DNA from: a virus
Reading direction: 5' to 3' (one strand)
Virus record (IMG/VR): IMGVR_UViG_3300046721_000128
Coordinates: 1 to 44,738 of that record
Length of the DNA: 44,738 nucleotides
The notes beneath the pieces are model-generated. The model searched no databases. It saw only the letters and a program-made list of their open reading frames with translations, and was not told the origin of the DNA. Both the position numbers and the translations under genes were made by a program. How positions within the stretch are numbered: position 1 is the first letter of the stretch; the number at the start of each line of letters is the position of its first letter. Positions 8,693 to 15,784 of this stretch are shown here, in pieces.

Positions 8693-8711
8693 CTCTGAGG
8701 GGAGAAAGTTC

Positions 8712-8972
8712 GTGGCTCTGGTATCGCTGGTAACGAATGTGTGGGGCTATGGGCAGGCGGAACGTACTGTCGTGTACGCCCTTCGGAATGTGACTACAGG
8801 TGACACTGTCGACGTTTCGAGCGACTTCAGTGCCGTCAAGTTCGCCGTGTGGATTTGCGCTACGAATCCCAAAAAGGACGTGCTTACGGCGACGGGTAAT
8901 GTCGTTACCGTGGCTACCGCGGCGATAGTCAATGACTCTGGATACCTCATGGTGTACGGGAGTGCGAGCTAA
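8712..8972 (+). CDS. Small structural or hypothetical protein
   Basis: An 86-residue protein starting at GTG 8712, chosen because GAGGGGAGAAAG lies just upstream; an earlier in-frame ATG at 8679 sits inside the hairpin arm. It is beta-rich (ERTVVYALRNVTTGDTVDV, then NVVTVATAAIVNDSGYLMV), like a small Ig-type domain. It is linked to the next gene by a 3-base gap. Role unknown, probably virion-associated. Confidence 0.6.
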   Translation: MALVSLVTNVWGYGQAERTVVYALRNVTTGDTVDVSSDFSAVKFAVWICATNPKKDVLTATGNVVTVATAAIVNDSGYLMVYGSAS

Positions 8973-8975
8973 GTC

Positions 8976-9548
8976 ATGGCGCTGAGGCCGGGAAATCTGT
9001 TCACAGAGAATCAGGCATCGGTAGAAACGACTATCGATGATTGGGCTAGCTTCCTGGTGTCGTCGTCGTCGACTGTGCAGTCAACTACTCAGGCCTTGAG
9101 CGGTACTCATTCGATTAGGGCCACGTACAACGGCACGGCCAGTGACGTGATGGCGTCCATAACGACAACGGCATCGGTCCCTCAGGTTGCTGCCGCGATT
9201 CGCTACGATTACTGGTTTTGGGTATTCAGTCCACGCGCGGTGAGCTACGGGACGGTTGTCGACTGGTATCGAGCGTCCAACGTGACGTTTATTAGCACGA
9301 CTACGGGGACACTTACCAGTGTTCCGGCCAATGTGTGGACGCGTGTTGGATATCAGGATTACGCGCTTGGCACTCATACGTCGCCCGCGTTGGCGACGCA
9401 GGCGCGGACCTATATCAAGTGTTCGACGGGCCTTACGACAAGTGACCTGGTGTATTTCGATGACGCGTTTCTGGGTCAGAGATTGTTCACTGACCCCGTG
9501 ATGGCGCCTAGGTCTATGGCAACAATGATGCGCGCGCACAATTGGTAG
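8976..9548 (+). CDS. Jelly-roll or carbohydrate-binding-like structural protein
   Basis: A 190-residue protein whose pattern fits a galactose-binding or CBM-type jelly roll: GTHSIRATYNG, a central YDYWFWVFSP strand, VWTRVGYQDYAL and a final LVYFDDAFLGQR strand. Such modules in phages decorate capsids or fibres and may bind glycans; that role is inferred. It ends with a short tail (MATMMRAHNW). It belongs to a run of beta-sandwich genes between capsid and connector. Confidence 0.6.
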   Translation: MALRPGNLFTENQASVETTIDDWASFLVSSSSTVQSTTQALSGTHSIRATYNGTASDVMASITTTASVPQVAAAIRYDYWFWVFSPRAVSYGTVVDWYRASNVTFISTTTGTLTSVPANVWTRVGYQDYALGTHTSPALATQARTYIKCSTGLTTSDLVYFDDAFLGQRLFTDPVMAPRSMATMMRAHNW

Positions 9549-9557
9549 GGAGAGGCA

Positions 9558-10061
9558 ATGACGCTCTATATCGCTCACAATACGGCGCTTGACGCTACGA
9601 CCGCGTTCACGGGTGGCCAGTCGTATGCGACGGGCGCCAAGACTGCACTTCAGTTGCAGCTTCCGAGTAGTCAGGTCATCCGCATTGCTGAGATCGGCTG
9701 GTCTCAGGATGTGGCTACGGCTACGAGTACGCTGCTAGCGCTTCAGACGTCGAATACGGGAACCACTGACACAACGGCGCTCAGTACGACTCTCGTGAAG
9801 CCTCTCATCGACAACGATGCGCGCGGCTCTTCCTTGACGATGGCCACAACAGGTTCTTCGTACGGTATTGTCGCGGTCGGTACACGTACTGTCCTCCGCA
9901 ATCTTGAACAGCTTTACGTGCCGCAGGTCTACGTGAAGCAATGGCCTCTCGGTCAGTGGCCGATCGTCGGCAATGCTGCCGCTGAGACGTTCGTGTGCCT
10001 CAATGTCAATACGACTGCGACTGTGAACGCTATTTGCTGGATCGTGTGGGACGAAGCGTAA
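9558..10061 (+). CDS. Beta-rich structural protein
   Basis: A 167-residue protein with a good GGGAGAGG ribosome binding site. It is Thr/Ala-rich (ATATSTLLALQTSNTGTTDT) with strands such as VIRIAEIGWSQDV and a C-terminal NAICWIVWDEA strand. The layout is similar to small phage head-fibre or decoration proteins. No family is recognised with confidence. Confidence 0.6.
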   Translation: MTLYIAHNTALDATTAFTGGQSYATGAKTALQLQLPSSQVIRIAEIGWSQDVATATSTLLALQTSNTGTTDTTALSTTLVKPLIDNDARGSSLTMATTGSSYGIVAVGTRTVLRNLEQLYVPQVYVKQWPLGQWPIVGNAAAETFVCLNVNTTATVNAICWIVWDEA

Positions 10062-10073
10062 GCAGGTGAAGTA

Positions 10074-12056
10074 ATGGCACGTCTAGGCCGCGGACATCCG
10101 GCAAAGGCCTACGTGTTCATATCCCCTCAGAAGTCGGGGCCACTGAACGCGACGATGACGCTTTCTGTCGCCGTAAACGCGACTGAGGCGATGGTGAGGG
10201 GTATCAGTAGGCATCTGCCCTTGGCGAGTGTGTCGACGACTCGTTTCGACGTCCGGCAGGTGCGTCCGACGAAAAAGGCCACCGTCAGCGTCAGTCGGGC
10301 GATGATTCGCCGCGTCGGCAAGGTGCTGCTCAAGGTCATGACCCTGGTCGTCTTCATGGCCAAGATCAAGGCGCGGTTCGTCACGTTCACTGCGACAGTC
10401 ACGCTCGCCAGAGCCAGCGTCCGCCGTATTGGTCTCACGAGGGCCGACACGGTCTCTCTGGTGCGGTTCCGCGCACTTCGTGCCCAGCTCCTTAGGGCCC
10501 GCGCGGTGAGCCTCGTAGGTGCCCGTCAGCGCGCGCTCGCGATCCGTCGGCTTGACGTGATGACCGTCGGTCGCGCCATGGTCCGCCGGATCGCGGCGAC
10601 GAAGCTCGATACGGTCACCCTCAATGGCGCCTCGGTGCGCGCCAGGGTTCGGCTGATGACGCTCGCCGCGGTGGTCGCGCTCACCAGGTTCTCGACTCGC
10701 GCATCGACTCGCGTGCGCGTGTTCGTGGCGACCGTCACGCTCGCCGGCGCCAAGGTCCGGCAGGTCGGCCTGAGGCGCCTCGGCCAGGTGCTGACGACGC
10801 CGACCGTGATTCGCCGAACTGGCAAGCTGCGTACGGTAGTTGTGACTGCGACGGAGTTCCGCAGGAACGCCGCGGCGAAGGCCCTTCGAGTGCCGGTCGT
10901 GCTCAATGCGGCAAGTTCGCTGATCAAGCTCAAGAGGTTGACGCTCGCCGCGGTCGTCGTGCTGAATGCCCGCACGGCGAAGCGGATCTCGCATGCGGCG
11001 CGAGGTGTCTCTACCCTGGTCGCCCGTACGGTTCGGCAGCCGGCGCTGACCCGACGCGCGACGGTCGCTGTGGCGCGATTCAGGTCGCTGCGCACGGGCG
11101 TGGTCCGTCTCGCCGTGTCGACGACCGCGGTCGCGCGGCTTCGAGCTCTGGCGCCGGTCGGCAAGGTCGCTCAGGTCCACTTCGCCGGCGCGCACCGCGT
11201 GTTCCTCGGCGTCCGGCGCGCCGCGGTGGTCACGACTGCGCGCACCATGACGCGCGCCCTGGCTCGTACGCGCCTCGCGCAGGTGTCGACGGTCCGCGGC
11301 CTGCGCCGCGCGCTGGCCCGTACGACGCACGCCACCGCCGGCCTGACGGCTCGTACCGTCACGGCGACCGCCTACCACCAGGCATACCGTGCTGTCCTCT
11401 CTATAGGGCGCACAATGCGCCGCGGTCTGGGGGTCCGGCGAGCTGGCCAGGTGCTGACGTCGCCGATCATGGTTCGCAGTGTTCTGCGCCGACGCGCGGC
11501 GACGGTCGCGACGCTCGGGACGCGGTCGGTGAAGCGCGGCTACGCCTTGGCGAGGCTGGCTCTCGTCACGACGGTCGGTGCGCGCATCGCTCACCGGACG
11601 GTCGTCAAGGCCGCACTGGCCTCAATCGCCTTGACCGCGAAGCGAGTTCGCCGCATCTCGCGCACAACTCTCCGCGTCGTTGCGGTAGTTGGCGGCAAGC
11701 GGGTCGCGATCCGGTTGACGAACGCCACGCGCACGGCGACAAGCGTGATCTTGCGTGGCATGGATCGAGTGCTGCGTTTGCTGGCTCCGGGGCATTCGTC
11801 GCCGGGGACGTTGACGGGCCGAAAGGCGGATGCGTCCGCGGCGACGGGGCGCGCGTCAATGGGTGGAATGGTCGGCGGCAATGCGTCCCATGGTGCGGCT
11901 ATGATCGGCCGCAGTACGACGGGCGGTATCGCTGGAAATAGGGGCCTTGGTTCTGGCATGACCGGAGTGACTAACGTCGTGAACGGAGCGGTATCGATGT
12001 ACCGAGTAGTCAAGACGGCTCGTGTCAGTCCGAAGGGAAAGGTGACCCATGTATGA
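10074..12056 (+). CDS. Arg-rich protein of about 28 tandem 18-residue repeats
   Basis: A 660-residue protein unlike its neighbours. From about residue 25 to 575 it is a chain of degenerate units of roughly 18-20 residues, for example TVTLARASVRRIGLTRAD, with pattern basic-x-x-(A/T)-x-V-x-(L/T)-x-x-A-x-(V/M)-R-(R/Q)-(I/V). Fewer than about ten Asp/Glu occur against well over a hundred Arg/Lys, so the protein is extremely basic. The last 80 residues are a Gly/Ala/Ser-rich segment and a short basic end. The regular beta/basic alternation suggests a solenoid or fibre with one charged face. It sits between head accessory genes and the connector. Binding to packaged DNA, RNA or anionic wall polymers is inference. 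Confidence 0.8.
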   Translation: MARLGRGHPAKAYVFISPQKSGPLNATMTLSVAVNATEAMVRGISRHLPLASVSTTRFDVRQVRPTKKATVSVSRAMIRRVGKVLLKVMTLVVFMAKIKARFVTFTATVTLARASVRRIGLTRADTVSLVRFRALRAQLLRARAVSLVGARQRALAIRRLDVMTVGRAMVRRIAATKLDTVTLNGASVRARVRLMTLAAVVALTRFSTRASTRVRVFVATVTLAGAKVRQVGLRRLGQVLTTPTVIRRTGKLRTVVVTATEFRRNAAAKALRVPVVLNAASSLIKLKRLTLAAVVVLNARTAKRISHAARGVSTLVARTVRQPALTRRATVAVARFRSLRTGVVRLAVSTTAVARLRALAPVGKVAQVHFAGAHRVFLGVRRAAVVTTARTMTRALARTRLAQVSTVRGLRRALARTTHATAGLTARTVTATAYHQAYRAVLSIGRTMRRGLGVRRAGQVLTSPIMVRSVLRRRAATVATLGTRSVKRGYALARLALVTTVGARIAHRTVVKAALASIALTAKRVRRISRTTLRVVAVVGGKRVAIRLTNATRTATSVILRGMDRVLRLLAPGHSSPGTLTGRKADASAATGRASMGGMVGGNASHGAAMIGRSTTGGIAGNRGLGSGMTGVTNVVNGAVSMYRVVKTARVSPKGKVTHV

Positions 12057-12921
12057 CATCGGCGATGTAGTTCCGCTCAGTATCAACATTACTGACCCGA
12101 CCGGTGTTGCAGCCAATGCAGGTTCTGTGACTGTCACGATTACGATGCCGGACAACTCGGCACTGACGTCACCTCCTATCAGTCCCACGATCGTCGGGCA
12201 GTACGACTACGCCTATACCGCCGTGCAGGCTGGTCGACATGATGTGCGGTGGGTTGCGACTGGCGCCAACGCGGGTGCCTATCAAGATGTGTTCGAGGTC
12301 CGTGCTACCGACTCCTTTATCTCTTTGACGGAGATGAAAGATTACCTGAACATCCCCCTCGATAAGACGACGTGGGATGGCGAACTGCGCGACGCTTCCT
12401 CGGCCGCGTGCGGGATCATCGAGTTCCTCGTCGGTCCGGTGCTTCGTCGCCAGATCATCGAGTACTACGACGGGGGCGACGGTTACACGTGGAAGATCAT
12501 GCTTCAGCGAGTGCCGATCATCTCGATTGACGAAATAGTCGAGACATGGGGCACGGGCATCTCGAACACGCTCGTTAATGTCGCCATGCCGGACACTACC
12601 GGTTCGACGATCGGCTACACCTACGATGCGATCACGGGCCAGGTAGTGCGTCGCTCTCTTGGCTGGCCGTACCCGTTTCCGTTTGGCATCAAGAACGTGA
12701 AGTTCACGTACACGGTTGGTCGCACGTCGACCCCGGGGAACATCAACACGGGCGCTAAGGAACTCATCGGGCATATTTGGCGCCAGTCGCAGTTGAACTC
12801 TGAGGGGCGCCGGCCGCGGGTCGCCAGGCCTGAGCCGGTCACCGTGATTCTTGGGTACGCGATCCCGAACCGCGTGCTGGAAATGCTTCAGGCCACGCCG
12901 CGCACTCCGACCGTAGGATGA
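12049..12921 (+). CDS. Head-tail connector (gp6-like) with N-terminal Ig-like domain
   Basis: A 290-residue protein. Residues 1-90 form an Ig-like beta sandwich (GDVVPLSINITDPTG to AGRHDVRWVATGANAG). From about residue 92 it follows the gp6-like connector family: FISLTEMKDYLNIPLDKTTW, then helices and LLRRQ-type segments. The connector ring completes the portal after packaging. It overlaps the repeat gene by eight bases, and GAAGGGAAAGGTG precedes the ATG. The Ig fusion is unusual and may expose a binding surface at the neck. Confidence 0.75.
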   Translation: MYDIGDVVPLSINITDPTGVAANAGSVTVTITMPDNSALTSPPISPTIVGQYDYAYTAVQAGRHDVRWVATGANAGAYQDVFEVRATDSFISLTEMKDYLNIPLDKTTWDGELRDASSAACGIIEFLVGPVLRRQIIEYYDGGDGYTWKIMLQRVPIISIDEIVETWGTGISNTLVNVAMPDTTGSTIGYTYDAITGQVVRRSLGWPYPFPFGIKNVKFTYTVGRTSTPGNINTGAKELIGHIWRQSQLNSEGRRPRVARPEPVTVILGYAIPNRVLEMLQATPRTPTVG

Positions 12922-12925
12922 CGCC

Positions 12926-13384
12926 ATGACCACCACGAATGTGCCTCAGGCGATAGATGGACTGTTGGCCTGCTTTCGGGGGTATGCTGGGCTCGCCGGA
13001 GTGGAAGTTCATGATGGCGAGTTCACCGGTTCTTATCTGCCGGAGGAACTGATATCCGTATGCTTCGATGACGAGAATCCACCTGTACAAGGGGCACAAT
13101 CGCCATCGGAGTTGGGGGCCCTGCGCCGCCAAGAGTCGTTTTCGATCAGGAACATTGTCTCCGTCGCTCGTGGTGACGACGACATTTCCTCTGCCCGTGC
13201 GCGCGTCTTCTCTCTCTTCGCTCAGATTGAGGGGGCACTACGTGCTAACCCTCAGTTCGCGGGGGCAGATACATACGGCGATATTCGCGGGTATTCGTAC
13301 AGTCAGGACCAGACCGACCAGGGCGCAGTAGCTACCGTGATATTTGAGGTAGCCATGCAGCCGTTTCGTCGCTTTGCGCCTTGA
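12926..13384 (+). CDS. Tail terminator or tail completion protein
   Basis: A 152-residue protein in the usual tail-terminator slot between connector and tail tube. It has an N-terminal helix (QAIDGLLACFRGYAGLAG), a strand ELISVCFDD, SIRNIVSVARGDDDISSARAR and a final strand pair (AVATVIFEVAMQPFRRF), as in gpU/gp17-like proteins that cap the tail tube and dock it to the head. Confidence 0.7.
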   Translation: MTTTNVPQAIDGLLACFRGYAGLAGVEVHDGEFTGSYLPEELISVCFDDENPPVQGAQSPSELGALRRQESFSIRNIVSVARGDDDISSARARVFSLFAQIEGALRANPQFAGADTYGDIRGYSYSQDQTDQGAVATVIFEVAMQPFRRFAP

Positions 13385-13407
13385 TGCCTGAGAAAGAGAG
13401 AGAGCAC

Positions 13408-13581
13408 ATGGCCAAGTTCCGCAGTCCCTATTCAGAGTCGGTCCACGTCCCGTGGCTCGGCTCTTCGAAGATCGTGCAGCCGGGGGAGGTTGTCACGGTC
13501 CCTGCGAACATGGACGACAACTTCCGCGAAGCCGGGTGGACTGAAGTGAAGCCGCTCGGCAAGAAGGAAGGTAGCGTCTAA
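13408..13581 (+). CDS. Small hypothetical tail-module protein
   Basis: A 57-residue protein starting MAKFRSPYSESVHVPWLG. ATG 13408 is preferred because GAGAGAGAG lies just before it; in-frame starts at 13381 and 13384 overlap the previous stop. The sequence (VQPGEVVTVPANMDDNFREAGWTEV) matches a class of short proteins found before tail tube genes in actinophages. Its stop overlaps the tail tube ATG. Function is unknown. Confidence 0.65.
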   Translation: MAKFRSPYSESVHVPWLGSSKIVQPGEVVTVPANMDDNFREAGWTEVKPLGKKEGSV

Positions 13582-14654
13582 TGGCTATTGGCTCTGGACT
13601 CGGCGGTTCTCTCGGCGTAAAGGTCGAGGGCACCTACGGCACGTACGTCGCCCCGACGTCGTGGACCGAATTCACGAAGGAATCTCTCAACCGCAATCAG
13701 AAGAGCGCGGTTGCGTCCGGCCTTGCGGCTGGCCGACTCGTCGACTTCGGATCTCGCCGCTACATCACGACGGAATCCGGCAACGGCTCCATCGACACGC
13801 CGTTCTGGGATAGGGGCACTGCTGCCGCGGCTGGCGGTATGGGCAAGCTGCTTGGCGCCATCTTCGGTGGCTCTGTGGTGCCCGTCATCAACGGCGCGAC
13901 GACCGCGTTTACGCAGACGTACGACATCGCCGACACGTTCGGCAAGTCGCTGACGCTTCAGGCCGGCATCCCGGATACGACGGGCACTGTCCGCCCGTAC
14001 ACGTTCCTCGGCGCCAAGAACACCGGCATGACGCTCGAATGTGGCGTCGACACCGCGGTTACCATGTCGACCGACTGGGACATCCGCCAGGTAGTCGAGA
14101 CGCAGACGCTCGCCGCTCCGTCCTATGCCGCCGCGGCTCAGCCGTTCCACTTCGGCATGGCGACCATCGGCCTGTCGACGGCCGGCACCTACGTTCCTTT
14201 TACGGCTACGGGTGGTGTCACGGCGAACAACATCGCGGGCGTCCGCAAGGTGTCCATCAAGATGGATCGCAAGATCTCCGATGACCGCTTCTACATGGGC
14301 AACACGGTCGCCGCCACCTCGAACGCGATCCTGAAGTCTGAGCCGATCACGAATGACGTCGTTGCCGTGTCCGGCACGATCGACTTCGATTACGTCGACA
14401 AGACGATTTTCTCGGATCGCTTTCTGTCGAACACGCCGTTCGCGCTGACGATCGCCTTCACGTCGACCCAGCTCGCCGGCACCGCGTTCCCGTTCCAGCT
14501 CGTTCTCCAGATGAGCCAGTGCTACGTGGACGGTGAGACTCCTCAGCTCGACGGGCCTGGCGTCGTCGCTCCGTCGATCCCGTTTGTTGCCCTGGCCGAC
14601 GGCACGAACTCCGCTCTTCGTCTCGTCTACACCTCGACCGATTCGGCGGTGTGA
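13581..14654 (+). CDS. Major tail (tube) protein
   Basis: A 357-residue protein with the N-terminus typical of long-tailed actinophage tube subunits (GSGLGGSLGVKVEGTYGTYV, then PTSWTEFTKESLN). It is beta-rich, with alternating strands and a central domain around KVSIKMDRKISDDRFYMG. Hexamers of such subunits stack into the tail tube. Position before the chaperones and tape measure agrees. Confidence 0.88.
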   Translation: MAIGSGLGGSLGVKVEGTYGTYVAPTSWTEFTKESLNRNQKSAVASGLAAGRLVDFGSRRYITTESGNGSIDTPFWDRGTAAAAGGMGKLLGAIFGGSVVPVINGATTAFTQTYDIADTFGKSLTLQAGIPDTTGTVRPYTFLGAKNTGMTLECGVDTAVTMSTDWDIRQVVETQTLAAPSYAAAAQPFHFGMATIGLSTAGTYVPFTATGGVTANNIAGVRKVSIKMDRKISDDRFYMGNTVAATSNAILKSEPITNDVVAVSGTIDFDYVDKTIFSDRFLSNTPFALTIAFTSTQLAGTAFPFQLVLQMSQCYVDGETPQLDGPGVVAPSIPFVALADGTNSALRLVYTSTDSAV

Positions 14655-14657
14655 TCG

Positions 14658-15254
14658 ATGGCCGTTTTGATTATCGAAGGAGCGGCTGGCCTCATGAAGG
14701 TTGCCGCTCACATGACTGAGGCCAGCAAGGGTCTCAAAAAGGAAGTGCGCTTCGCTCTGCGCGAGGCATGCAAGCCGGTCGTGTCCGATATCAAAGCGGC
14801 CATGATGGCAGAACAGCTTCCGGCGAAATGGACCTCCGGAGGCGGGGGCCACGCCGCGGGCGGTGGCAGCGGGCAGCGTCTTCAGGCGTCGCTCGGAAGA
14901 CGTAAGAGGCCGGTCTCGGAAAAGTCCATGAGGCGCATGGCCGCAAGTTCCGGTCTGCGCGAGACGATCGCCGCGAGTGTCGGCATCAACGTGGGCCTGA
15001 ATCCGAAGGCTCCGTACGTCAAGATCAGGGTGAACACGGGTCGACTCCCCGAGAATCAGCGGGGGTTGCCCAAGGCGATTGAGAAGCGCTTCTGGCGTCA
15101 CCCTGTCTATGGCAACAAAAACGCGTGGGTGCAGCAGAGCGGACAGCCGTTCTTCTATAGCAACATCCAGAAGCGCGTGCCGGAGATCGAAGCGAAGGTT
15201 GCCGCAGTGGCAACCAAGTTCATTCTGGAGACGGCCGGTCGCCCGGTCGTTTAA
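14658..15254 (+). CDS. HK97 gp10-like neck or minor tail protein
   Basis: A 198-residue protein. It starts with an amphipathic helix (LMKVAAHMTEASKGLKKEVRFALREA), has a Gly/His-rich insertion (SGGGGHAAGGGSGQ), and ends with a motif common in gp10-like proteins of actinophages: FWRHPVYGNKNAWVQQSGQPFF followed by a long helix. These proteins act at the head-tail joint. Here the gene comes after the tube gene rather than before it, a local order difference. Confidence 0.72.
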   Translation: MAVLIIEGAAGLMKVAAHMTEASKGLKKEVRFALREACKPVVSDIKAAMMAEQLPAKWTSGGGGHAAGGGSGQRLQASLGRRKRPVSEKSMRRMAASSGLRETIAASVGINVGLNPKAPYVKIRVNTGRLPENQRGLPKAIEKRFWRHPVYGNKNAWVQQSGQPFFYSNIQKRVPEIEAKVAAVATKFILETAGRPVV

Positions 15255-15275
15255 CCATCCTAAGGAAAACAAACC

Positions 15276-15632
15276 ATGCTCAAAGTCACTATCGATGGCG
15301 AAGAGTACGAGTACAACCAAACGAAGCTGATGGCTTCGGAAGCGTCGATGATTCAGCGCTACGCCGGTCGCACCGTGAAGGAGTGGGGCGCCGGTATCGA
15401 GGCGGGGGATATCGACTGCATTATCCCGCTGGTGTGGCTCATCAAAAAGCGGCAAGGCCATACCGCGTCGTTCGAGTCGTTCGGCTTGGAAGAGGGCGGT
15501 TGGGACTTCGACTTGGGAGGCTTCAAGATCGAAGATCCCGAGCAAGAGGCCAAGGCGAAGGAAGCGGCGGAGGACGAAGCGTCGCCGGACCCTATCTCGC
15601 CCGAATCAGACGAAGTGCAGTCCGCGCCGTAG
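15276..15632 (+). CDS. Tail assembly chaperone G
   Basis: A 118-residue protein just before the tape measure. The start is typical (LKVTIDGEEYEYNQTKLMASEASMIQRYAGRTVKEWGAG) and the C-terminus is acidic and probably unstructured (EDPEQEAKAKEAAEDEASPDP). Such chaperones coat the tape measure during tail assembly. TAAGGA is nine bases upstream. A second product in the -1 frame is described separately. Confidence 0.85.
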   Translation: MLKVTIDGEEYEYNQTKLMASEASMIQRYAGRTVKEWGAGIEAGDIDCIIPLVWLIKKRQGHTASFESFGLEEGGWDFDLGGFKIEDPEQEAKAKEAAEDEASPDPISPESDEVQSAP

Positions 15633-15784
15633 GTAGGAAGCTTGACGAGGAGATGGGGGAATACGTGCCTGTGTTCCTCCATCTTTTTGGATTGCGACCC
15701 GACGCTTTGACCTATGACGACTGGCTTGGGTGTAAGAGCTTTGCGGATGAGTGGATCAAGGCACAAAGGGAGGGTGGTGTCTGA
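15276..15784 (+). CDS. Tail assembly chaperone GT, -1 frameshift product (predicted)
   Basis: The -1 frame is open through the end of G to a TGA at 15782-15784. Its last part encodes a globular sequence (GRKLDEEMGEYVPVFLHLFG, then LRPDALTYDDWLG) typical of the T domain. This part has no well-placed start: the ATG at 15653 abuts GAGGAG with no spacer. A -1 slip near the end of G would yield a GT fusion, as in lambda-like tails. No canonical XXXYYYZ heptamer is obvious in the last 100 bases; candidates are the CCC runs near 15590 and 15600. The exact slip point is unknown. Confidence 0.65.

Noticed and set aside
10083-11594. 503-residue reverse-strand reading frame
   Set aside because: It is the antisense shadow of the Arg-rich repeat gene, caused by high GC. 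It is full of Arg/His/Asp with no fold pattern and no ribosome binding site.
13578-15545. 655-residue reverse-strand reading frame
   Set aside because: Antisense of the tail tube and gp10-like genes. Composition is Arg/His/Asp-rich as expected for a GC-rich shadow.
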